A stretch of DNA of 64,000 bases from Acorus gramineus (lineage: Eukaryota; Streptophyta; Magnoliopsida; Acorales; Acoraceae). Position 1 is the stretch's first letter, and each line of letters opens with the position of its first letter. This document shows, in pieces, positions 46,210 to 56,481 of the stretch. The notes under the pieces were generated by a model that worked only from the letters and a program-made list of their open reading frames with translations, searched no databases and had not been told where the DNA came from. A program made the translations under genes and the position numbers. The DNA lies in NCBI GenBank assembly GCA_030737835.1, contig CM060855.1, positions 4,768,478 through 4,832,477 on the forward strand, written 5' to 3'.

Positions 46210-46674
46210 TCAATAGAGCTCAGACTCTTTGTGGGTGTGGATGACGCAGTCTGCAGTGGGGTACGCGACGCAGGTGAGCACGTACCCCTCCTCCACCTGA
46301 TTGTCGTCCAGGAACGACCCGTCCGACTGGTCCACGGACCCCTTCACCATCTTCCCCGCGCACGTCGAGCACGCCCCGGCCCGGCATGAATAGGGGAGCT
46401 CCACCCCAGCGGACTCCGCAGAGTCCAGGATGTAGGAGTCATCAGGCGCCTCGAACTCGTACTCCACCCCCTCCGGATCGATCAACTTCACCTTGTAGAC
46501 AGCCATCGCAGACGTGCGGAATCCGGATGAGCACCTCAACCCAAAAGCGCCTGACACATTTTTTGAGGAACTCAGGGACCTGGAGGTCAGGGGAGTGGCG
46601 GAGGTACGGTTACTCCGTAATGCAGTGGTGGTGTGGCTGAATGTGCATACAGTGGGGAGCCTCACGGTCGACAT
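46210..46674 (-). CDS. [2Fe-2S] plant-type ferredoxin, plastid
   Basis: A soluble electron carrier of the stroma, passing electrons from photosystem I (or from NADPH via FNR in non-green plastids) to FNR, nitrite reductase, thioredoxin reductase and others. It is 154 aa in one coding exon. Residues 1-57 are a Ser/Thr/Arg-rich transit peptide; the mature protein starts near [20 protein letters not shown]. Cluster cysteines C97, C102, C105 and C135 lie in [14 protein letters not shown] and YVLTCVAYP. The C-terminus [10 protein letters not shown] is typical; the family's usual IETHKEEEL has one change. The ATG at 46674 is 12 nt inside the exon (acceptor CCAG at 46687-46690). The 5' leader is interrupted by a 2.15-kb intron and continues at 48839. 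Leaf or root isoform cannot be decided from sequence alone. Confidence 0.95.
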   Translation of the reverse strand: MSTVRLPTVCTFSHTTTALRSNRTSATPLTSRSLSSSKNVSGAFGLRCSSGFRTSAMAVYKVKLIDPEGVEYEFEAPDDSYILDSAESAGVELPYSCRAGACSTCAGKMVKGSVDQSDGSFLDDNQVEEGYVLTCVAYPTADCVIHTHKESELY

Positions 46675-46686
46675 GGTGGAGTTCAC

Positions 46687-48838
46687 CTGGAAATCAAATA
46701 CTGGGTTAATAAAAAGCAGGTTTGTGCATCAACTTTATAAGCCACATCAAAATGCATGCATGATCACCCAAAATCACATTAAATCTACCCATCATTGTTA
46801 TAGAGAGAAGTAAAATAAGAATAACCATCTCTTGAACATTGAAGGGCAATGATTTATATCTGGAGCTATATGAGAAAGGCATGCTGAATTGCTACTGCAT
46901 TTCACTCGAAGCTCCATCAGGCAAGTAAAGGTTGTTAAGGAGTCCCAGCCACACACAGCATTAAGAAGAGTATGAAAGAATATATAATGAATCAAATAAT
47001 AAAGGACCTTCAAAAAGTCATATCATGAATATATATGTATGCATGCATGTATAGATCAAGCAGTCAAAACTCATAAGCATTAAGCATCATCAGTCAGCAT
47101 GCATCTATGGGATGAATCTCGACCGCCTTTAAACAAAAACCATGCAGCAAACCAATCAACAAAACATTTAATAATATATACATATATTAAACACAGATAA
47201 ACATGGCCTATATGAAGTCACTAAACTAGATATTAAATAGCCTTATTACACCACATACAAATTCAAAGCTGGAGAGTCCAAACCCGCCTACCATGCAGAA
47301 ATGCACGTATGATACTAACATACAGGAAGAGTTACAGTACAAGCAGAAATCTATTTGGATGCACAGTCCAAATTAACATCATATTACCCCGTGTGAACAA
47401 AATGTTGCAAATGAACACATGTGAAGCACATACAAATGTTAATTCAAACTTCAAAGCATGAGAAAGTGGATGCTGTGACGATAAGACAGATGATCACAAA
47501 CATTTTAATAGAAAAGAATTGCATGAAAAAAAAAAATTATCTGGAATTCTCATGCCAGATTTTATTGATTACTTGAGTGTTTGTTGCTCAATATGGATCC
47601 ATATACTAACATTGTCCTCATGCACACACCATGTAGATTAGTATTCTACTTGCATAAATTAGGCTGCCTCATCATTATTTTATTTTATTCGTTTGTCTTG
47701 TAAAATTTTTAGGATGATGTAAACCCAAGTTCAGATACATACAATTAAAAGGATGCAAGAGGCTGGTAATCTGAGAAAATACTCCATCAAACATATATGG
47801 TGAATCATAAAAGCGCTTGATCCGAAGTTATAACACAGATAAATCATTACCCTCATACACCACGACCAATTGATAAAAAAAAGTCCAGAACAAAATATAG
47901 TTATAGATGAGCGCGCACACAGGATGAGCAATTACTTGAATTTAAAGTCCAGAACATTTGTCCAAACCAAAAACTAATGATAGGCGCGCACAGATGAGCA
48001 ATTAAAATTGAGAAATGTGTCATATCAAGTTTTACTTGAATTTAAAGTAAGAAACAACAGGATTTGTTCTACACTGTACGCATACATCAATAAAAGAAAA
48101 ACATAACATAGAGCGGACCAGAAATATCAAATAACATAGAAGTTTAATTTTACAGGAAGAAATCGAACAGATGAACAATCTCACACAAAACAGATCATTT
48201 TGTTGTATGCCTCAGAAACAAAAGCAAGTCTCCATCCATATCAAATATAACCCACAATTGACTTCACAAACTAGACCATTTACAAACATCACAACCACCC
48301 AAAACAAAATCCACAGGTATATACAATAACAGGCATCTGAAAAACTAAGAGGCACCAGAATCGGATGAAAAAAAACTTAACACATACACCAAATCAAAAT
48401 CAAACGGACCCAATTAAACTGAAAACCAATACTACTTCACAAAGACGTTTCATTTTCCAATTCAGAGATGACCCATCTTCGATTTCTCAAACAATCATTT
48501 ACAAAACGTCACAACCACCCAAATATACAATAAAAAAAACAAAACATACGCATCGAACTAATCTAAAGATACACCGTAATATGATGGGGAAAAAAATCAC
48601 GTCAATCCAATCAAAATCAAACGAAACCCAATCAAACGTTTCATGATCTGAATCAAAGGTGTAAAGATCCGACCTTTCCGACCCCAACCCCCCCAAAAAA
48701 AAAAACAAAATGTAAAAAACCCAGACTTCAAAAACCACCGCTGAAGAAGAACAATTGAGAACAGTCGATTCAATATGTAAAAAAAAAAAAAAAAAGGATC
48801 AGATCAAGAAAGGCAAAGTGAGACATTAAAATCCTCAC
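46687..48838 (-). other. 5'-UTR intron of the ferredoxin gene (2152 bp)
   Basis: Donor CTTTCAG|GTGAGG at 48839/48838 and acceptor GATTTCCAG|GTGAAC at 46687/46686. A reading frame is not kept open through it, and the exon upstream has no ATG in frame with the ferredoxin. It contains a partial tandem repeat (GATGAGCGCGCACACAGGAT at about 47907 and GATAGGCGCGCACAGATGAG at about 47979). Confidence 0.65.
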
Positions 48839-48885
48839 CTGAAAGTGAAGAAGGACCTCAAACAGAGAGAGGAGAGAAGAGTCTG
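48839..48885 (-). other. putative 5'-UTR exon of the ferredoxin gene
   Basis: A C/T-rich leader (GACTCTTCTCTCCTCTCTCT) ending in the donor CTTTCAG|GTGAGG. The start position is inferred from the TATA-like box at 48911-48918. Confidence 0.55.
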
Positions 48886-48910
48886 ACCTAAATAAGGAGG
48901 CTTTGAGGGG

Positions 48911-48918
48911 TATTTAAA
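48911..48918 (-). promoter_or_regulatory. TATA-like box of the ferredoxin gene
   Basis: The minus strand reads TTTAAATA, about 30 bp upstream of the inferred transcript start. Confidence 0.5.
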
Positions 48919-48927
48919 GTGAGGGTT

Positions 48928-48954
48928 TGAGAGAGAGAGAGAGAGAGAGAGAGA
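48928..48954. repeat. (GA)n tract in the ferredoxin promoter
   Basis: A continuous GA run just upstream of the TATA-like box. GA/CT tracts are known binding sites for plant GAGA-binding (BBR/BPC) proteins, though no function is shown here. Confidence 0.85.
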
Positions 48955-50404
48955 CGTCTTTTGGTTTATGTTTACAGGCAACCAAAAAAAAAAAAAAAAA
49001 AACAAGAGTTAGTGATGCTTCATGACACTCTAGCACCAACACTAATTAAAATTGTTTTTGATTTCATAGGGTTTAAATTACCATATTGCCCCTGCCCTTT
49101 ATATAATTTTGACTTACACGTGTTATATTATTGCAATCCGTCTGAATCAGTATCATCAGTATCGAATTAGACAGTTAATTATTAGATACAGGTTCTACTG
49201 ACCTATTGGATTCCCTAGGGATTTGGTCAGTACCATTAGTATCAAATAAGAGAGTGACACGTATATCTAACAATTGATGCAATTCAATTCATAGACTGTG
49301 TAGTTCGATTCATATATTTTAAAATTCGACACTTATGAAACTGACCAAACTCAGGTCGGACTGAATCGGATTGACTTTTCATTATGATTCCCAGGATTAT
49401 TTGGATTTCATAAATAATGCTGAGAGTTATCAAAATTTTTGTATTTTGTGAGGGGTTATATGAATTTTTTTTCAATAATGAATGAGGGAGACGTTTTAAA
49501 ATGAATTTGGATAATATTTGGAGATTTTCTTTTCATGAATTATATTTATATCTCATTTGGATATAAGGATATGTTTCTATAAAAAGTTGTTTTTAGAAAG
49601 TATTATAATTGGAAAACTTATTTTAAAAACTTTGTTTCTGTTTGAATTTGCATTTAGATGAATTTTAGGAACTAGGATTTAATTGATAAAATGCGGATCA
49701 AACAGTTTTTAACAGGCACCACATTTTTTGTGTTTTTGGTGTTTTCTTATTAAATTCTCATAGCATTTTGAAAAAACATAGTGACTTTTTAAAGGCCGAG
49801 ATTAAACCGTACATTCAAAAGGATCATAACCAAAGTTTAAAGCTGCATTTATAAACGCGTTGAAAAAATATGATTTTGAATAAACGAGTTTAATAAAACT
49901 CAATTCTTAAAAAAATTTGTTGAAAAAACATATTTTTATTTATACTTAGGATGTGTTTGGATGTGAGGTTGAAACGCTAAAATTCTTAAAATCTTATGTT
50001 TCAAACTCAGTTTTTAAAAAGCATTGTTTCATTAGTTTTTTAATTGTAAGAATTTTTTTTTTTATCTAAAAATGGAAGATGGTGGTTTGAAAAGTCACTC
50101 ACTACCCTTAAAATTATAACAAATTTTCTAATTAAATTTATTTTTCTAAAACATGCTTTTAAAAAAATAATAATAATAATCTTGTTCAAACAAAACTATC
50201 TAATAAATCTTTCATTCAAATGGGAAAAAGGGCCTTCCAGTAATTTAACCCCCCCCCCCGTCCTTTCACGAGAAGCTCGAGCCAAACAGAAGGCCCTATA
50301 AAAAACACATTACACGTGCGATGCGATGAGTGACGTCATCTACATTAACTAGATGTGGACCGTCGCTCAGATGCCCCTTACAACATTTTTATTTTCTGAG
50401 TGGT

Positions 50405-50590
50405 CCTCCACTCAGTTTTTCTTACACTTATTAAAAATATGTTCATTCAACTCAAAATGGAGCAATATTTATTTTTTATCAAAATATATACCTCATTCAA
50501 TGATTTTTATTATTTAAAAAAAAAATAAAAACATGTGAGGTTTGAGTTTTGATCGGTGAATATGACTGAGTGTATCATGTTCTTTATTTT
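50405..50590. repeat. AT-rich interspersed repeat copy
   Basis: Begins CCACTCAGTTTTTCTTACAC and ends GAATATGACTGAGTGTATCA, so ACTCAGT is an inverted terminal block. The interior matches the copies at 25130 and 20840 (CTTATTAAAAATATGTTCATTC, ATATACCTCATTCAATGATT). Confidence 0.6.
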
Positions 50591-50613
50591 TTTTTAGTTA
50601 TATTTTTTTTTAT

Positions 50614-51113
50614 AGGGAAAATGCATATAACTCTTTGTAAAGTTGTCTGTATTTATATTAGTTCATGTGTTTTTACAAAATCCAAATAACTCCTTACAAA
50701 GTTAATGTAAATTCATAAAACTCCTTGGGTTGAAATTCAGTTAACAGAATTGGAATATTCTATGTGTATCTCATCTAGTTAACCTCATATTAATAGCAAA
50801 TATGCAAATATATCCCTTGAAACAATTTAACATCACATAGGTTTCTGCCAATTACAATTCCCCCCCCCCATTGCAATCTAACCGTTGCTACAATAGAGGA
50901 ACCTTTCATTTGTATTTGCATTATAGAGTTTAACGGGAATACGGGAATTGATCAAGTGTGGTTAAATTTAACCAACCATTGGGTTTCTTAAACTGACATA
51001 AGGACCATAATGGATTTACATTAATTTTATAGGGAGTTATTTGGATTTCATAAAAATACATAGACTAATATGGATATAGGCAACTTTACAGGGAGTTACA
51101 TGCATTTTTCCCT
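50614..51113. mobile_element. long-TIR DNA element (AGGGAAAA family)
   Basis: The left end AGGGAAAATGCATATAACTC and the reverse complement of the right end AAGGGAAAAATGCATGTAAC are inverted repeats. Similarity extends about 110 bp (GTAAAGTTG, CAAATCCAAATAACTCC and TTAATGTAAAT blocks in order). No coding. Related to 53199-53716. Confidence 0.78.
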
Positions 51114-51644
51114 TGCAATTTTTTTTTGGGCAAATCTAGACCCACTACCCGAATAGCTGATCCCACCATCTAACTTAACTCACCAACTCAAGTTTTTTGT
51201 TACTTCTTAACCCACAATCATATATATTCATCACACATCTAACCCTAAACTCATCGCAATCATTTTCACAAATCTCTCTCTTTCCTCCTGTCCATTCAAA
51301 ATCACACTCGCTGTCGTCTCAGTTGCCGACCTCCCTTCGACAAGCTGTGGTGAACGTCTCCACTCTTCGTTGCTAACCCTCCTTTCACGACATGCCTGAT
51401 GAGCGTCTCCACAGTCCACACTCTCGCTGACTTCCCTTCTCTCCCTCTTTTTCACGGTTGTTCAGTGTGTGTGTGTGTGTTTTGGTGAGATGGCCTTATT
51501 CAGACATGGGAGGTGAGAAGGTTAGCTATTTGACGGTCTCAGAGGAGTTCAATGTGTTGAACAATCGTATTGTGAATGTATTATTTGTTGTGTTCGAAGC
51601 AAGTTCTTTAAAAAAAAAAAAAGGCCGACTAAAGATCCAAAGTT

Positions 51645-51905
51645 CCAATTCGACAACCTTTGTGTGGTAAATATTTGTCCAATTCAACAGAAAGTTCATC
51701 GATTGGATTAGAATCAAGATCATTTTTTGACTTACTAATTCGACAGGGTTAATGTCGACATCGCACTTACCAGTTCGACAAGACGTCTGTCGAGAGTCTC
51801 TGTACCGTTCGACGACAGAGCGTTGGTCGACCTGGGAGTTCCTTCTCGACACAGTGTCTGTCGAATTAGATAGGATAGGATGACTTTGTCTCTGTCGACC
51901 TGTGA
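51645..51905. repeat. TCGAC-motif-rich block
   Basis: At least ten TTCGAC, GTCGAC or GTCGA motifs occur in about 260 bp (for example near 51645, 51681, 51738, 51754, 51773, 51807, 51827, 51846, 51894). They lie on both strands because TCGA is palindromic. This looks like a subterminal repeat region of a DNA transposon. Confidence 0.55.
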
Positions 51906-53198
51906 TTTCCACTACAAGATAAAAGAGATCAATACACATTTACTCAACCACAAAAAATATCATTTGTTGAACCATTAAGTACAAAATCATTATAAATAGC
52001 ATTTACACTGTGTTTACACATTGACAAGGTCACGAGGAAGTTACTTGACCAGAGCATCAATTATTGTCGCGGAGGGTCACTGTGAGGCGGCTGTAATGTT
52101 GTCGAGGGGGGTTGTCGGAAGGTGTACCGGAGTTTGGTCAGGCTGCCGAGGGTGGCCGTCGCAGGTGACGACTGACGAGGGAGGAAGTTTGCGTGGAGAG
52201 GGACAGTGTGTGTGTGTTTTTTTTTTATTGTATGGTGGGGTTAATGTTTCCAAAACAAAATAGGATTTAGGTTTTTTTCTTTTTTGGGTTGGGGTCTCAG
52301 CATATTAATGAGTGGGGATAGATGTACCCTTTTTTTTTTTTGCTACTAATTTTTCATAATACCTAAATTATCCCTTATAGACAGAGTTCTAGAAATATAA
52401 AAATATAATATGATACATACATAAATTATACTTATAGTTTCAGATATTTAATAATTACCTACAGAGAACATTCAAAGCACACAAAGATGGTTAAACACAA
52501 AATGATTATAGTTACAGTTCCAAAATGTCAATACAATGGATTCATGAACTGTAAGTCTTATCATTATTATCTGTAAATGTATTCAATGTACACAAAATGA
52601 TTATCAATACATTCCCAAAGTGTCATTAATGGTTTCATCTTTGCACTTATGTATGTAGCGAGACATGAAAACTAGTCAATCATCCCTCTGATCTGTATGG
52701 ATAGGCGTTGAAAAAACAAGTTCACTCATAAAAAATATAGAAACTAGTTGAAAATATTATGTAACTTCACATAATGTTTATGTAAATTAAAAAAATAAGG
52801 TGGAAATAGTTTAGGTATTAAAGTATGATACGACAAAAAAAGACTAGAGTACAGAAGAAAAAAAAATTTAGAGACAGAAAAAAAGCAGTGGACTTAACTA
52901 TATTCGTGGTTCAGCCGGTTTTTTCTATCAACCGTTCGATGAGGATCTAACGGTCTCTATAGAATCCCGTTTTGTACGTTTTCGATGGGCGAGTAAAACG
53001 TTTTGCTGTCACATTTCATCCCCTGAGCATCGTTACACGCATCCAGTCCATGTAACTATGATGCTCTGTTATATTTGTTAAACATAAATCCAATATACAT
53101 TTTTAATCAAGTACTATTTATCATTTTAAAAAAATTAAAATATACAAACTATCATGTCTATATGATTGTATCTGCGAGCATAGTTTTTTTTTAATTAA

Positions 53199-53716
53199 AG
53201 AAAAATTCAAATAACCCTTTTTTTAACTGCCTGAAATTCATCTAACTTTAGATTTTTCTTAAAATTCATATAACCTCTTGAAAGCATCTATGTAAATTTA
53301 AATAGCCCATTGAGATAAACTTTGTGAGGAATATCATGCGAATATTCTGTTTGATAACCTTGATTGAAAATATTATATACCAAAACCCTCTAGAATGTGT
53401 TAAAAATACTGAAAACTTTATATAAATGATGATATTAATATTCTGAATAAAATATAAAATCCTATCCCGAAAGGATAAAATAATTATTTATAAAATATTT
53501 TTCGCATTTTTAACGCAATGTAAGGTTTTTTGGTATAATGTGTTTTCAGTTAAGGTAAACCAAACATGATATTCATCATCCATAATAAAAAATTTCACTC
53601 AAGTGGTTATTTGGATTTACATATGTGTTTTCAAGGGGTTATATGAACTTAAAAAAAAATTAGAGAGTTATATAGATTTTGAAAAGTTTACAGGGGGGTT
53701 ATATGGATTGTTCCCT
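53199..53716. mobile_element. long-TIR DNA element flanked by TTAATTAA
   Basis: The left end AGAAAAATTCAAATAACCCT and the reverse complement of the right end AGGGAACAATCCATATAACC are inverted repeats of the same family as 50614-51113. TTAATTAA lies at 53191-53198 and 53717-53724, a possible 8-bp target duplication. Confidence 0.65.
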
Positions 53717-53724
53717 TTAATTAA

Positions 53725-53993
53725 GGGTTTTTTATTTTTAAGTCCCTACAAACCATCAGTGATAGATCCCTCACTTCTTCATATTTAGGTTTTAGTCTCC
53801 AGATTTAAATGATAATTTCTTTTTAGTCCCTGGAAGGGACCTATCCATAAATTATTTATTTTTCTTTTTAGTCCCTAATAGGGACTAGAAAGAAATTATT
53901 CTTTAAATCTGGAGACTAAAATCTAAATATGAAGAAGTTTGATATTTATCACTAAATATGATAGTTTGTGGGGACTTAAAAATAAAAAATCTT
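53725..53993. mobile_element. fold-back MITE, nearly complete inverted repeat
   Basis: About 120 bp on each side are inverted copies: TTTTTTATTTTTAAGTCCCT / GGGACTTAAAAATAAAAAAT at the ends, then CTTCTTCATATTTAG and TTTTAGTCTCCAGATTTAAA with their complements. The whole element could fold into one hairpin. TTAATTAA lies on both sides (53717-53724 and 53994-54001) as an 8-bp duplication. Confidence 0.85.
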
Positions 53994-54992
53994 TTAATTA
54001 ATAATGGCACGTGAATTGCGCCACTTGGAAGTCGTTCTCTTGTAACAGAAGTCTACCTGAATATAATTCAGGTGGTCGTGGTCCAGTGACCCAGTCCATG
54101 GTCACATAATAATAGTTATTATGCTACAATAGCTAGACATGATAAATACGTTTATATTTTATTTTAAAATCCATATGATTTTGATACTTGAAGATGCCAT
54201 GATACATGATATGGATTATAGAATCTATTCATTCATTTTTATTTATTAAAATCTTTCATTAGCCAAAGAATTGTGTGTTTTTTATTTATTTATCATTGAG
54301 TGGGATTTTCTAATAACCATTCCTAAAAAATGATTTTGAAATAGCAGTTTGAAGTTAATAGTCAGTTTGGAAAAACTCGTATGAAAAATAAGATTTTAAA
54401 TAAAGTGGTTTAAATAAACTTGATTTATGGAAAATATTTTTTTTTTGTTTTTTAAAAATCAATATTTTTGTATTAAAAGCTGAAAGTAACTTTTTAATTA
54501 AACCAGCTTTTTAGAATGCGTTTGACAACATTTTTTAGCTTTTTTCTTAATTAAAAGCAGAATCGCTTTAATCAAACGGGACCAACACGGCTACTTTATG
54601 AATAAAATGCAACCACTTTTGGTAACCCCTTTGAACGGGTTTTTATTTTTGCATGATTGAAAAATGCAAACATGTTTTTAATTAGTTATGAAAAAATATA
54701 TTTAATTAAAATACGTATTTTATTTTTAATACAAAAATATTTTTTTAAATAAATAGAAATGAGTTTTTTTTATAATTGAGTTCTATTAAATTACTTTTTT
54801 TACATAATCATACCTTGCAAACTTTGAAGGTATGTCCCTAATATATTTTTCATCTATATCAATCCCAAATTTAGCAAATAATATATTTCGTGTGACAAGA
54901 GGTCTAAAATGTATCATCTTATTTGTTAAAGCCAGTGAGTTCTAATTTTATATTTTATTATTATTTTTACCCTCCTAAACAAGGAATTATAG

Positions 54993-55434
54993 GCCCCGTT
55001 TGGAATGGGAATATGATTTATTCTTGGGTATATATTTATTCTGGCATAAGTGAGGATAAATTGATTTTGTGTTTGGTTGTGTTTTGAATTATTCTCGTTG
55101 GTAAACGTAAGAATAAATGTTTTGTTGTTTGGGTAAAATGTGAATAAAGTATGGATAAAGATTTATAAAATGTGAAAAAATAATTATAATTGATTTGACA
55201 TGTGATTTATAAGAGGTGATGATAGTTGATTTGATAGTGGGTCCATATATTCTTTGGGTGGAATAACCTAAGTTAACTTTAATTCCAGGAATTAGTTTGA
55301 ATCCATTTACCACTTTATACTAGTTTATTTTAGCATACTTTATCCCTGATTAATCTGTGTTTCCAAACACCCAAAAACAATTATTCCCCTTTATACCAGG
55401 TTATTCAAGGGTTATTTCTGTTCCAAACGGGAGC
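54993..55434 (-). mobile_element. Tourist-like MITE, copy 2 (inverted)
   Basis: Ends GGCCCCGTTTGGAATGGGAA and, reverse-complemented, GCTCCCGTTTGGAACAGAAA. The whole length aligns with copy 1 (29366-29818) in opposite orientation. The flanking TTA duplication is not preserved. Confidence 0.78.
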
Positions 55435-55797
55435 TGATGGTTTATATATGGTACATGGCTATAAATCGAGAGACCAAAGCCCAAACCAACCTAAAAATTT
55501 ATGTGACCTAACTAGAAACACAAAAGAGATGTGTAAAATAAAACAATTGATGCAATTAAAGACACACCAAAAATAGAGTTCAACTTATTCAGGGGGGGGG
55601 TTGGGTGGTGAAAGATAGAGTCCACCCTTCTCCGACCCCCCTCCTTGATCTCTTTCTTCTGTCTCTTTTCCTCTCTCCATCCTCCCAACGCCTTCCTCCG
55701 CCCGTCATCACCTCCTCTACCCACTACTGTCTTATCCATCCATCCATCGTGTCACTCTCTCCGAATCATCCCCTCTCTCTCCTCCACTCTCTTTTAA

Positions 55798-56115
55798 GCT
55801 CCTGTTCGATTCGAGAATAGGACCCAGAACAAGTGAAAATTAGTCGAAATGATATAAAAATTAATGTTTGGAAGACTAAAATAAATGAAAATCTTTATGT
55901 CAGAATTAACTGATATAAAATAATATATGGATTCCAACCAACCCTTAAAATTAAGTTATTTCATATTATTCAACTCAAAAGAAATAAATGGGTTCACTGT
56001 AAATCAACTACCATCTCATTTTTTTTTTATCTTTTATAAATTTTTATCTACACCTTATTCACATTTTATTTAAATAATTTTTTTATCCTTTTTCATAAAC
56101 TTCAGAATAATTAAC
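55798..56115 (+). mobile_element. partial Tourist-like MITE copy
   Basis: Starts GCTCCTGTTCGATTCGAGAA after TAA, and keeps the family blocks AATTAGTCGAAAT, GGATTCCAACCAACCC and TATTCACATTTTATTTAAA. The right end is missing or too diverged to place. Confidence 0.55.
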
Positions 56116-56481
56116 TGTATTGTCACCCAAAACTGAAATTATATTTGTGAGTGGGATGACAGGTGAATGGTGGGATAACTCCACTTGTCCTCGCGAACGG
56201 TGTTGCTAGCCGTCGGATGAAACTCAGACAGATTCAACGGTCACAAAACAAAAAGTGGATCTCATTAATCTGGTATTCCGGATTAAAAAACAAAAACAAA
56301 AAAACCCCCAAAAAATCGAAACAACTTTTCATCCCGAAAAAATTTCAATCCTTTCACAGAAAAGTTCGGATCCCCCCAACAATTCTTGAACTGGGTCCCC
56401 CCCCCCCACCAAATTCGAATTTATGTTCAAAATCACTGCTTGAGTTGGTCTTTCTTTGATTCCACCTTCGAAGATCCTTTA

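Larger units (their letters stand above)
48955..56481. other. long intergenic region rich in small DNA transposons
   Basis: No gene could be supported in 7.5 kb. It contains long-TIR elements (50614-51113, 53199-53716), a fold-back element (53725-53993), Tourist-like copies (54993-55434, about 55798-56115), an AT-rich repeat copy (50405-50590) and a TCGAC-repeat block (51645-51905). A C10 run (50250) and a TGACGTCA/CACGTG-bearing patch (about 50310-50340) are isolated features. Open frames at 51231-52263 have no recognisable motif. Confidence 0.55.

Noticed and set aside
51910..51919. CACTACAAGA as proof of a CACTA transposon
   Set aside because: Only one terminus was found and it points away from the repeat block; no partner end or 3-bp duplication seen.
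51231..52263. Open frames in both strands between transposons
   Set aside because: Low conservation signals, no promoter or splice structure, and the area overlaps the TCGAC repeat block.
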